Made by a program: the position numbers and the translations under genes
In this document: positions 13,601 through 22,045 of the stretch, piece by piece
Position numbering within the stretch: position 1 is the first letter of the stretch
Layout: the number at the start of each line of letters is the position of its first letter
Assembly: GCF_921293095.1 (NCBI RefSeq)
Contig: NC_060257.1
Location: 63,682,472-63,746,471, forward strand
Origin: Ischnura elegans
Lineage: Eukaryota; Arthropoda; Insecta; Odonata; Coenagrionidae
Reading direction: 5' to 3'
DNA: 64,000 bases
The notes under the pieces: generated by a model
The model's database searches: none
What the model saw: only the letters and a program-made list of their open reading frames with translations
Told to the model about the DNA's origin: nothing

Positions 13601-16600
13601 CGTCTAGTCAACTGTCACTGGCCCACCTTGGGTTTGAATCGCGAGTCGGTGGGGAGTGGGTCGAAGTGAGCCCCTTGAAGGAGGAGAAGGGAACGCAAAT
13701 TCCCGAGGAGACATGCTCTTCGTCTCAGGATGAGGATGACGAGGGTGGGATCATGCTGAAGAAAGTGGGCGGTGGTTCCTCTACGGAAAGTCAAGAAGCA
13801 GTGAAGGAGAAGTCTCTCGTGAAGGCACCAAAGAAAATGAGATCTCTGGAAGAGTGCTTTAAGATCTCAAAATCTGAGGTTTGTACAAACACAACTATGA
13901 ATGCAATCAATGAATTAAATTAATTCAATTAATCAAATTAAAATTAATTAATTAATCTAGTTCATTGATTTTAACATTATTCTCTTCATTTAAAGATCCC
14001 CCAAGCTTTCAATGAACGCTTTGACAGAAAATTTCATCGTTTTATCTTTCCCAATTCTGAATTTTCAATAATTTTTATAAATGATCATCTTGTGATAAAA
14101 TATATTGAGTGAAGGCATCCTTGGAGTGAAGGAATTCCTTGTGAAGGCATCAATGAAAGTAAAATCTTTTGAAGAGAACTGTAACACCTCAAAATCCGAG
14201 ATTTATTTTAGGAAAAGTATCATGGAGGTCAAATATGTAAAATTTATTCACGCAGTTTTAAGATCCTCAAATCTTTCAATGAATAATTTGCCTGAACAAC
14301 TCATCAGTGTATATTCCTACATTCTGAAACATATGTGGATAACTTTTGTAGTTAAACTTGATATTGATCTTCATATTTCAATGATTGTCCTGTGAATAAA
14401 TCCATAAATTGCTTTACCTTAACCGAAAATCAGAGGTCAACGGCAGTGGGGTAGTCAGAGCTTTTTTGGGGGGGTCCAAAACCAAGGATGAAAATCTTTA
14501 AAAACAGGGCACTAAGCAGAGTGTTTTAAACTAATTTTAGTGCTTTTCATAATAAAAAAATTCAATTTTCAAAGAAATCTTTTGTAAATTCATGATTTAT
14601 CAATATTTTATTTTATTTTCTGTCCCAAATAATTAGATCTCTGGTAGAGTGTTTTAGATCTCAAAATCTGAGATGTGTGATGAAATCTTAAAATTATTTG
14701 TATCACTTTTTCATGACATAAAAATTTAGAAGTTTATTTCCTGAAGTCAATGAATGTAGGAATTAATATCTCCTGAATTGGTTTTTTTGGTTGGCCAGGC
14801 AACCAACGTCTGGGAGGAGATATTAATTCCTATTTTAGTTGGCTTTAGGGGATACATTAATAAATTTCATTTCAGCCAGTTAGTAGCTTGACCTAATTTT
14901 GTTTTACCTAATTTACTATGATAGATACCAATTATTTATTGCTACTAGTTAAACTAACATTTTTTTAAAATATTTATGTGGTATTAATAAAAATGATTGT
15001 TAACTTAATAAGTGTTAATTTATATGGGAAATTAGCATATAACTCCAGATTTTGATGCAATTTTAGGAAGGAGCAGAAGTACTTACTGACGATGAGGTGA
15101 TAATGCTTGTGATGAATGGGCATATACCAACTTACCTGATCGAGAAGGCTGTCGGTGATCCAGAAAGAGGTGTTGGCATCCGAAGGAAGATTGTGGGAGC
15201 TGCTGGAAATCTTGGAAAATCTTTGGATGGGCTTCCCTTTGAGAATTATGATTACAACAAGGTAACTTTCACTGTTATATTTCTTGTATAATTCAAAATT
15301 TATGCTTCACGACCCCTTATTATATATATATATATATATTTTTTTAGATCACGAGATGTGGGTCAATTGTAAATATTATTTATTTTTTCCAAACTTTGCC
15401 AACGTTTCGGACATTATATTTGTCCATCCTCAGGGCTATAAAAATGATAATTTATGATACAAAATTAGTTAAATACAGGCAATTTTACAGTTGTTATACA
15501 TTAAAATACATGGAAATACATATCCAATGTATTTCCATGTATTTTAATGTATAACAACTGTAAAATTGCCTGTATTTAACTAATTTTGTATCATAAATTA
15601 TCATTTTTATAGCCCTGAGGATGGACAAATATAATGTCCGAAACGTTGGCAAAGTTTGGAAAAAATAAATAATATTTACAATTGACCCACATCTCGTGAT
15701 CTAAAAAAATATATGTTATATTTCTTTATGATGGTTGCTAATTTTTTACCCTTTTTATAGAAGTTATGTTCATTTATCTTAATTTAAGCAGTAATTTCTA
15801 TGAGTATATGATTAAACCAGTTCTAGAAAAAAAGTCATGAAAAGCAGTTTTCAAAAAATTGAAATTGATTGAAAATAAAACATTCTGTTTTTTCCCCTTA
15901 ACTACCTCAAAATCGGAAAAAAATACCTAGGCTATTGTAGCATAGTACTAATAAAACTGGTGGGTAGTCAACTGGAATTATTCACTTATTCCAGTGAGAA
16001 AAAATTTAAGCCACGGGTCATGTATGTCTCAAGGTCTCTCCTTGCTTCTCCATAATGATGGCCTTTGTGACTTATGTCAAGTGCTTCTATTTGTCCATTT
16101 TCTTCTATGTCCATTGTACTTTCTCCATTATCTTCCTCTCCATCACATTATTAGGCAAGAATTGTAACTCATTTCTGTCTGTGTTTATCTAAATTTATAT
16201 AATATATTTGTAAATGTTAATCGCAGTTATAATCAACTCCCTTTTCCTTTGAGGTTTATGGTAAAAATTTGCTTTTTTTGGCATGAAAAAAGTTCTTTTC
16301 CTATGATATATTTGTTCTTAGCTGTTTTTTGAGATGGAATTTATAATTAATGCAAAAATGGAGAATTTTTTTGCACTCTATAGTGCTTCTTTTGTCCTTG
16401 CCTTGTGATGAATTTAACAAAAATTGTTTACTGCATTATATAAATATTCTGTCATTCCAGGTGATGGGAGCTTGCTGTGAAAATGTCATTGGTTATGTTC
16501 CTGTTCCTGTCGGAGTTGTCGGTCCTTTGCCTCTAGATGGGCAACACTTTTATGTTCCTATGGCAACGACAGAAGGTTGTCTTGTTGCCAGCACCAATCG

Positions 16601-19600
16601 TGGTTGCCGAGCTCTAATGGCATCTGTGAATGGAGTTGACAGTTGTGTTGTTGCTGATGGTATGACTCGAGGACCTGTTGTCAGGTTTCCATCTGTTCCC
16701 CGAGCAAGGTTGGTAAATATATTCCATTTGCTTAACTTAGATGTGATGAAAGATATTTTAAGAAACACAGTGAGCTCTTGTAGTTGTAGAATCCTTTTCA
16801 CATTTCTTTGTGAGTGAGAGGATAAATGTTTCTGCTGTAGGTTTGATGGCACCCTTTAATAGTCTGTAAGGGTACGAAAGTAATATTGAAAACCATTGAA
16901 ATCTATGGTGTAAAATTTAAACGTTAATTTAATTCTAAAAATACCAAGATAAGAAGTACAGAAAGCTATTTCTAAATCGTAAAATTATCATTGCAAAACC
17001 GATAAATGTGAAGCGTAAAAGTAAGCCTTTAATCCTATTAATCCCAGTATGTGAAATAGAAAAGCTATAATTTCTAAATGATGAATGGTAAACTACAAAA
17101 TAAATTTTATATTTTCAATAGGAGACTTGCTTCATAGTTATTCGTATAAGTGACTAAATTTATAAAAGCTCAAAAGTAATCTTTGAACACAGATTAAAAA
17201 TCCTAAATCCAATCTTTCACTGATGCCTTTTATGGCAAACCTAATGTGATAACATTTTAATCGCAGTGAGGCTATGATATGGATGCAGGAGCCAGCCAAC
17301 TTCGAGATAATGAAGGAGAGCTTTGATTCAACAAGTAGATTTGCACGGCTCACAAAATTGCACGTCAGAATAGCAGGGCGACATTTATTCATCAGATTTG
17401 TTGCAAAAACTGGAGATGCCATGGGAATGAACATGCTTTCCAAGGTAATTACTGCATTTATTGTTTTTTTTTTCTCTGGAAATATAGCTGAAATGATAGA
17501 GTATTTGGTATCTGCCCCACAATGCTGGAAGCTTCTCTTATAATGTGAATGGAGTTTACAAATGAAAAAACGACTTCGTTTTCTTCCACTAATTTATTTT
17601 GACGGTACGACATGTTTCGACCTTGAGCGGTCATTTACGAGTACCTAAATAGTATGTTATGTCAAGGTCGAAACATGTCGTACCGTCAAAATAAATTAGT
17701 GGAAGAAAACGAAGTCGTTTTTTCATTTGTGAACTTCAACTTCCACAAAGTTGAGCCTGACACCATTGAACGTATGAATGGAGTTTTTCTCATTAATACA
17801 CAAGAATGTAAGTGCGTGTTTCAGTGGAGGTCATATTTCCATTGTTATCAATACATTCTATAGCTGAGAAGGCAATTTCATGTATTGGTGTGTATTTAGG
17901 CATTGAGAACCAAATTAAAAGTAAAGCCTTGATTTAACTGTGGACTTGAAGATTTAACAATTCCTAGCTTATATAGGTATTGCTCATCAAGTCATTATTT
18001 CTGCTAAGTGCTCATGAGAGTTTGTAGTACAGTTCATTCATTATCTTTTATTGATAATTAAACTGCTGTAATCAGATTAGTATAGTTTTTGGTATCTTTC
18101 TTTAAACATAATTTAGAAACTATTTTTAATCCACTAATTTTACAGGGCACTGAAGTCTCCTTGAAGCGTTTGCAGGAAGTGTTTGATGACATGGAGATCC
18201 TTAGTCTTAGTGGAAATTTCTGTACTGACAAGAAGCCTGCTGCCGTTAACTGGTGAGATGAATTCTTTAATCTTTATTTTTGATTCTGTTTATTGCTCTT
18301 TACAAAAATTGATGTGCACTTAAGATTGAAGGTTATGATAAATTATAACCAATGATTGAATGTTAAAGCCAACAATATGAACTTCTTCATTTTTGTATAA
18401 ATTTTTAGCATGTACTTTATTTGCCCTATAAAATTTTGAAATACCTCAAGTCCTATTTTTTTAACCTGAGAACAGAGAAGATTAATTTAATTAATAAAAA
18501 ATTTTCTGGTGTTTTCCTAATATGATTAAGAGTAAAATTAGTTTTTTTTTTTAACTCCGGGTGGTATTGGCTGCATAAGACTAATATCTGTGTATGTTAC
18601 ACAATTTTTTGGCTTTTTAATAAAAAAGCGAGTGGAATGCTCTGATATTTATTAAATAAATAGCACCTCATGTCCAGCAAGATCCATATTTCTTCTAATA
18701 ATAGCTCTGGCACAACTAATTTTAGCGTTGCAGCTGGTGGGAAAGTCATTTATCTTATATATCCAAATTTCATTCATTCTATAAATTTTATTTGCAGGAT
18801 TGAAGGCCGAGGAAAGTCAGTCGTTTGTGAAGCAATTGTTCCTGCTAAAGTGGTCCACTCTCTCTTAAAAACCTCAGTTCAAGCACTCGTCGATGTGAAC
18901 ATAACGAAAAACATGATGGGATCTGCCATTGCCGGTAGCATTGGCGGTTTCAATGCTCACGCTGCTAATATCGTTACTGCAATTTTCATCGCCACCGGCC
19001 AGGTAATTAAACAGGGTTTTACGTTGACGTACTATTGTCAATTGTGGAAAATGTTGGCTTCTAAGTTCTAATTATGAAAACTTAATTTCTCACCAGGATC
19101 CAGCCCAGAATGTTGGCAGCAGTAATTGCATGACTTTAATGGAACCTTGGGGAGAGGATGGGAAAGACCTCTACGTTTCATGTACTATGCCTTCAATAGA
19201 AATTGGAACCATTGGTGGCGGAACTGTTTTGCCACCTCAAGCTGCGTGCTTGGAAATGCTTGGTGTCAGAGGTAAGTTTCATCCATAACAATTACTTGAG
19301 CTCTTGTGGATAGTATAGGTTTAAAAAATAGAGTATAACCACTGCGTGGCTGCCATTCTGAATGCTATTTTCCGAGATATTGGGAAAAATATCAGTTTCT
19401 CAGATTATCGAGAACCAGTTGGTATTCTGGACATTAAAATGGCAAATGCTGATTATGATTAAAATGGCAAAATGGCATTGCTGGACTAGCTGAACATTTA
19501 GCTAATCATGGCGGAAATTGCACTTGAAAGTGCAATTCTCAAGATTTCAATTGCTTGGTTGCTATTTCATATTCTTAATGGCAATCGGGCTATCTGGATA

Positions 19601-21431
19601 GCAAAGTGTTGATTAATAGGGAATTTTCAGCTGTCATCACTTCAAACTTTACCAACACATTTTAGACTCATTTTGATTCTTACGTTTTACTAAGCTTATA
19701 ATAACTGGTAAAGTAAACTAGATGCTAAACATTTGATGAAATCTCTTTGATCAAAATAAAGGTATCATTGAAGATGCACTGAATATTTTGTGGACTGAGT
19801 AACTTCGTGAGTAATTACAGTTGAGCTGAAATTCAAATCTCAAACGTTAAACTTTATTAAGTTTGTTGATAGTTGAGTGATTATTTACATCTTAATGCCT
19901 GGGTATTGAGAATATACACATATCAGATTTTATTGTTAGATATTAAAAAAATTTTAAGTTATTGCTGATACCAAGTTCATTTTTCTCTATTAATAGGTGC
20001 CAATGCTGAGAAACCTGGTGAAAATGCCAATACACTGGCTAGGATAGTCTGTGGAACAGTGTTGGCTGGTGAGCTTTCCTTGATGTCTGCCCTGGCTGCT
20101 GGACATTTAGTGAAGAGCCATCTACGACATAACAGGTACAGTAACTCTACTTTGACCAGCATACTTTAATTTTGTATTCGATTTATTACAACCCTGAAAA
20201 AGTGGCTATTAATTGTCAGTGTGTACTAAAACAGGGCTAATGAAGCAGCCTAGCAATTTTCCACTAAAACCTCAAAATAACACTTTGTACTTGTTTCAAT
20301 ACATTTTGTGTCATCATAAGGTAACTTCATCGCAATGCACTACACTTAAATACCCAATGGTTAGTAGGGGAAGTGATACTTACAGGGATAGGGTGAGAGG
20401 GGGTAGGTTACATAAAAGGGTGACATGTGTAGTGGAGGATGGGACATGTTGGAGATATAGTGAAACTATAGGCAAAGGTTTTGGGAACCGAAAAATAAAA
20501 TCAAAATGGCAGTCTGTGTATTCTAGTCAATTGGGATACGAAGTTGTCACTAAGCTGCCGTGGGAAAATTATTCTTTGAAACCTCATTGATATGTTAAGA
20601 TTTCCACCAAATTAAGGCTGATAAAAATAAACTCTTAAACAGAATGCCCAGCACTGCTGAAAACCAGAAAATCTCAGGGAATTTTATTGTCAGCATCAGG
20701 ATTATTTATCATCAAAAAATTCCATCGATGGCCCACCTATACTTGATTGGCCAGGAATGACCCCAGCCATTTAATTTCTTAATTGCTTTATCTTTTTTAT
20801 TTGGTTTTTTTAATGAGCGACATTTAGTTTCTGGTGATCAATATTATGTTTCCAATCCATCTATCACTTATATTACTATAGAAGGTTCTCCAGTTGGCCA
20901 TTACTTGTGTTCTCACCCACTGTGCATTCAATAGGGTTATAGAAGTTACCACTCATATCTATGACAATGAAGCAATCTGAATTTCACTAGGAAATAAGTT
21001 ATAGTTAATTCTTTAAACCAAAATTTGTTATTATAGTCATGAGATGATCTAACTAACTCATAAATTTTCAACCCATTACTCATGATTGCAAATATTCTAT
21101 TGCAAATGTTCAATATAAATGCCTCTCAGTTGTTAAAATTAGTGTATATTTATTTTAAATATTGTGATATGTCTTGAGTTTATAACCTACAGTTAATATC
21201 TCACTCAAATGAGGGCTGAATTTCAGTTGATAAATATAATTCCATGGGATGTTTTTATTGTGAATCTTATGTTTCTGCAGGTACTGATGATAACACATTT
21301 TTAATGATTGCCATTGTCCTGGTTTGTTTTACAGATCCACATTGTCAGTGAACCCCCAGGTTAGTGAAGCACCAAAGCCTGTAGCCGAGAGAAGAACACT
21401 TCCAGTGAAACTCACCCATGAAAACTCATGA
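4447..21431 (+). CDS. HMGCR: 3-hydroxy-3-methylglutaryl-CoA reductase, 5'-partial, 14 visible exons
   Basis: This is the ER membrane enzyme that reduces HMG-CoA to mevalonate with two NADPH, the committed step of the mevalonate pathway. In insects, which do not make sterols de novo, it feeds juvenile hormone and other isoprenoids. Exons: 4447-4637, 6808-6914, 8214-8362, 10228-10359, 12490-12653, 13535-13878, 15067-15261, 16461-16708, 17267-17444, 18146-18252, 18798-19002, 19097-19271, 19997-20135, 21335-21431. All introns are GT-AG and the phases chain without a break into 809 codons plus TGA. In visible numbering (D of the first exon = 1): membrane segments 4-6 lie in about 1-100, segment 7 near 200-220, a Ser/Glu-rich linker at about 225-360 and the catalytic domain at about 363-778. 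Catalytic residues seen: E465 (in TTEGC), K598 (in DKKPAA), D674 (in GQDPAQN) and H773 (in KSHLRH). NADPH motifs are DAMGMN (560-565) and GTIGGGT (710-716). The first base completes a codon from an unseen exon, so about 120 N-terminal residues are missing. Confidence 0.95.
4666..5444 (+). mobile_element. hAT-type MITE, family A, interrupted by a second hAT MITE
   Basis: The termini are CAGTGGCACAGTGAGG and TAGCTGCATGCCTG, matching three other copies (25299, 41220, 50727). It is flanked by TTTATATC (4658-4665) and TTTATATG (5445-5452), an 8-bp target duplication with one change. The interior is split by an unrelated 490-bp hAT MITE (4764-5253). Removing that insert gives the family's usual length of about 300 bp. 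Confidence 0.82.
4764..5253. mobile_element. Nested hAT MITE (490 bp) with exact 8-bp target duplication
   Basis: Terminal inverted repeats TAGAGATACGTGAAAAT and its counterpart at 5237-5253 are bounded by an exact 8-bp duplication ACTATTAC (4756-4763 and 5254-5261). It inserted into a family A copy. Internally, 5074-5084 and 5087-5097 form a GC-rich 11-bp stem with a 2-nt loop. Confidence 0.88.
5536..5700. mobile_element. Hairpin element with Penelope-type 3'-end motif
   Basis: This is an almost complete 165-bp palindrome, with arms 5536-5614 and 5622-5700 and a loop at 5615-5621. The outer 64 bp of each arm match well and the inner part is diverged. The right arm contains CCAGAGGATGGCTC, GAGCCGAA and GTCGTAC (5622-5657), the motif also seen near 15612, 17661, 38583 and 45546. 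It is probably two head-to-head 3' ends of one element family. Confidence 0.6.
5790..6115 (+). mobile_element. Diverged SINE relic (family S2 body)
   Basis: Segments such as GTCTTTAGTAAAGAACAAGA and CAAGTGGCCTCAACTGTTGG align by eye, in the same order, with the SINE on the - strand at 42540-42812. The tRNA head is not recognisable here. Confidence 0.4.
6179..6288. repeat. Imperfect inverted repeat (49-bp arms, 12-bp loop)
   Basis: Arms 6179-6227 and 6240-6288 pair with a few mismatches (for example GAATCAAATC against GATTTGATTC). It is likely a small foldback MITE remnant, and I saw no second copy in the window. Confidence 0.6.
6808..6914 (+). CDS. HMGCR: HMGCR visible exon 2 (membrane segment 6)
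   Basis: The acceptor TTTTCAG and donor GAG/GTAAAT flank [16 protein letters not shown], then [18 protein letters not shown]. This matches the last sterol-sensing-domain helix of animal HMGCR and ends in phase 0. Confidence 0.93.
6915..8213. other. HMGCR intron, no element recognised
   Basis: AT-rich intron between visible exons 2 and 3. I saw no exon, RNA gene or repeat that recurs elsewhere in the window. Confidence 0.5.
8214..8362 (+). CDS. HMGCR: HMGCR visible exon 3 (start of loop between segments 6 and 7)
   Basis: It opens [12 protein letters not shown] and carries [13 protein letters not shown] and VHAH, all typical of the loop between the sterol-sensing domain and the last helix. 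The final serine codon is split AG/T with the next exon. Confidence 0.92.
9868..10055. mobile_element. MITE with long imperfect terminal inverted repeats
   Basis: The left end CCCAGCTAGCAAAAGTGATA pairs with the right end (…ATTACTTGTGCTAGCTGGG). Internally, TTCTATGGATATGC near 9909 pairs with CGTATCCATAGAA near 10000. It is 188 bp long, and I saw no clear target duplication. It lies in the intron just upstream of HMGCR visible exon 4. Confidence 0.55.
10228..10359 (+). CDS. HMGCR: HMGCR visible exon 4 (lumenal loop)
   Basis: This exon is easy to miss because its loop sequence is poorly conserved. The acceptor TTCTCCCAG and donor AA/GTAAGT enclose 132 bp (44 codons, phase-neutral). Joining exon 3 to it restores HAH-SRW, the same junction motif as in vertebrate HMGCR. 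The rest reads [20 protein letters not shown] onward and contains NRT, a possible N-glycosylation sequon. Skipping it would also stay in frame, so alternative splicing is possible. Confidence 0.82.
10360..12489. other. HMGCR intron, no element recognised
   Basis: A 2.1-kb AT-rich intron between visible exons 4 and 5. The short open frames in it show no family features. Confidence 0.5.
12490..12653 (+). CDS. HMGCR: HMGCR visible exon 5 (membrane segment 7 and start of linker)
   Basis: It starts [20 protein letters not shown] and continues [10 protein letters not shown], the characteristic end of the last helix before the cytosolic linker. The donor ATA G/GTGAGT leaves one base that joins the next exon to make aspartate. 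Confidence 0.93.
12794..13045. mobile_element. hAT-type MITE, family C, complete copy
   Basis: The left end is CAGTAGCTGATACA and the right end, reversed, is CAGTGGTGGATACA. It is flanked by AATTCAAC (12786-12793) and AATTTAAC (13046-13053), a 7/8 match to a target duplication. The body shares a stretch around TATCATAAGATAG-type sequence with copies at 34244 and 35196. Confidence 0.72.
13535..13878 (+). CDS. HMGCR: HMGCR visible exon 6 (cytosolic linker)
   Basis: It encodes the Ser/Glu-rich, poorly conserved linker between membrane and catalytic domains, including a run of Asp/Glu and [20 protein letters not shown]. The LEEC-like stretch corresponds to the conserved NEEC region of other HMGCRs just before the catalytic domain. 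Degenerate copies of the last ~60 bp occur downstream in the intron. Confidence 0.9.
14126..14200 (+). pseudogene. Degenerate duplicate of the end of HMGCR exon 6
   Basis: The sequence encodes [20 protein letters not shown], clearly parallel to [20 protein letters not shown] at the end of exon 6 (13806-13878). The match also covers stretches of following intron (14258-14295 against 13994-14030), so a tandem segment was duplicated. It lacks a GT donor after the final GAG, so it should not splice as an exon. Confidence 0.65.
14444..14634. mobile_element. hAT-type MITE, family B, truncated
   Basis: It starts CAGTGGGGTAGTCAGAG, followed by the family B body (AAACTAATTTTAG, CAAAGAAATC, ATTCATGATTT). 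The match stops at AAATAATT (14634), exactly where a third copy of exon-6 sequence begins. The far terminus is missing. Confidence 0.6.
14635..14672 (+). pseudogene. Third partial copy of HMGCR exon 6 end
   Basis: AGATCTCTGGTAGAGTGTTT and the following CTCAAAATCTGAG differ from exon 6 (13840-13878) at only a few bases, including a GAA to TAG change and one lost A. It is closer to the exon than the copy at 14126 and abuts the broken MITE. No donor follows. Confidence 0.65.
14757..14832. repeat. Inverted repeat, perfect 18-bp arms
   Basis: TAGGAATTAATATCTCCT (14757-14774) pairs exactly with 14815-14832, with a 40-bp spacer containing TTGGTTGGCCAGGCAACCAA-like internal symmetry. It is likely a tiny foldback MITE. 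Confidence 0.6.
15067..15261 (+). CDS. HMGCR: HMGCR visible exon 7 (N-domain of the catalytic region)
   Basis: It reads [20 protein letters not shown], then [11 protein letters not shown] and [10 protein letters not shown]. This is the small helical N-domain that starts the catalytic portion. Both exon ends are in phase 0. Confidence 0.92.
15334..15714. mobile_element. Long perfect hairpin element with Penelope-type 3'-end motif
   Basis: This is a 381-bp palindrome with arms 15334-15521 and 15527-15714 and a 5-nt loop. I checked blocks spread over both arms and found them exactly complementary with no indels. Each arm carries GCCCTGAGGATGGAC followed by GTCCGAAACGTTGG (15612-15650, and inverted at 15398-15436). 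The near-perfect arms imply recent origin or ongoing arm-to-arm gene conversion. It sits in the HMGCR intron before visible exon 8. Confidence 0.8.
16461..16708 (+). CDS. HMGCR: HMGCR visible exon 8 (HMG-CoA binding, catalytic Glu)
   Basis: It contains [16 protein letters not shown] (HMG-CoA binding), then [16 protein letters not shown] with the catalytic glutamate, then [13 protein letters not shown]. It is among the best conserved parts of the protein. The last codon is split AG/T. Confidence 0.96.
17267..17444 (+). CDS. HMGCR: HMGCR visible exon 9 (NADPH-binding DAMGMN motif)
   Basis: It carries [20 protein letters not shown] and [17 protein letters not shown] is the dinucleotide-binding signature of the small domain. 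The intron that follows holds a hairpin element. Confidence 0.96.
17546..17786. mobile_element. Hairpin element flanked by 12-bp direct repeats
   Basis: Arms 17554-17626 and 17662-17734 (73 bp, one mismatch seen) surround a 35-bp loop. The direct repeat TGAATGGAGTTT occurs at 17546-17557 and again at 17775-17786 and looks like a target-site duplication. The inner arms contain AAGGTCGAAACATGTCGTAC, a member of the motif family at 5622, 15612, 38583 and 45546. Confidence 0.72.
18146..18252 (+). CDS. HMGCR: HMGCR visible exon 10 (catalytic Lys)
   Basis: It ends in [15 protein letters not shown]. The first lysine of DKK aligns with the catalytic lysine of animal HMGCR. The tryptophan codon is split TG/G with the next exon. 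Confidence 0.96.
18798..19002 (+). CDS. HMGCR: HMGCR visible exon 11
   Basis: It reads [39 protein letters not shown] and [17 protein letters not shown], the core of the large substrate-binding domain. Only 94 bp of intron separate it from the next exon, the shortest intron of the gene. Confidence 0.96.
19097..19271 (+). CDS. HMGCR: HMGCR visible exon 12 (catalytic Asp, second NADPH motif)
   Basis: It starts [11 protein letters not shown] with the catalytic aspartate as first residue, and carries [27 protein letters not shown] is the second cofactor motif. The end is split G/GT. Confidence 0.96.
19997..20135 (+). CDS. HMGCR: HMGCR visible exon 13 (catalytic His)
   Basis: It contains [20 protein letters not shown], then [15 protein letters not shown]. 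The histidine in KSHLRH aligns with the catalytic histidine. The arginine codon before the AMPK-site serine is split AG/A by the last intron. Confidence 0.96.
20136..21334. other. Last HMGCR intron
   Basis: 1.2-kb intron. A 125-codon open frame (20213-20590) begins at a TTG and resembles nothing known to me, so I treat it as chance. No repeat of the families seen elsewhere was noticed. Confidence 0.5.
21335..21431 (+). CDS. HMGCR: HMGCR visible exon 14 (C-terminal tail, AMPK-site Ser, stop)
   Basis: It begins with the serine that aligns with mammalian Ser872 and continues [19 protein letters not shown] to TGA at 21429-21431. L at -5, R at -4 and V at +4 around this serine fit the AMPK recognition pattern. 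Confidence 0.93.
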
Positions 21432-22045
21432 CAAGCAGAAACCCGAACTTGAATTTCCTTACTCAAGAGTATTATTTTGCCCTATGGGCCATGCTAAAAG
21501 AAACTTATCGGAAAAACTGTGTACATATATTGAGGATTCAGCCCATTTCGAAGGCTGAGTTTTCCAGCACTTAAAAATGCAAGACTGTTTGTCCCTGTGC
21601 ACAATATCAACGACCACAATGTACGAGGAAGATAAAAGTATAATCGTGGATTAGGTATGATCCGTTTGTCTTCCCTTCAACTTGTGGGAGGTGCATAGGT
21701 TGTAAAGTAATTTTTCCACACAAATTAACTGTTGATGCTCAAAACAAGAGGAGCTTTTTATCCTTTATGACCTCATCACCACCACTGGTCTCTGATGTAT
21801 TCATCTATACTCATTTTTTCTGCTGTTGATTTGGGGACAGGGAATCTGTCTGCTGACCCAAAAAGACCAAATGTTGTTCATGCAGTGAGGTGCTAATGGA
21901 ATTGAATACTTGTATTTTTGAAAGTGGAGAGGGCATACTGCGTAAGGAATGGTCATATTGGTTTTCAATTGAAATTTTATGATTTCAGCATAGAAAAGAC
22001 AAGTTTAAACGTACCTATTAAGAAATAAATTGACTTTTTTGGAGA
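21432..22045 (+). other. HMGCR: Probable HMGCR 3' untranslated region
   Basis: It runs from the stop codon to shortly after the first canonical AATAAA (22024-22029). A longer 3' UTR cannot be excluded, because a further AATAAA occurs near 23216. Confidence 0.5.
22024..22029 (+). promoter_or_regulatory. HMGCR: Candidate poly(A) signal AATAAA of HMGCR
   Basis: It is the first canonical hexamer downstream of the HMGCR stop codon, about 590 bp away. Confidence 0.45.

Noticed and set aside
15097-15291. Frame running past the end of HMGCR exon 7
   Set aside because: The extension beyond 15261 is intron read-through; the donor AAG/GTAACT is clear.
16550-16852. 100-codon - strand frame over HMGCR exon 8
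   Set aside because: Antisense shadow of a strongly conserved coding exon.
20213-20590. 125-codon open frame in the last HMGCR intron
   Set aside because: It starts at TTG, has no recognised motif and lies wholly within a well-supported intron.
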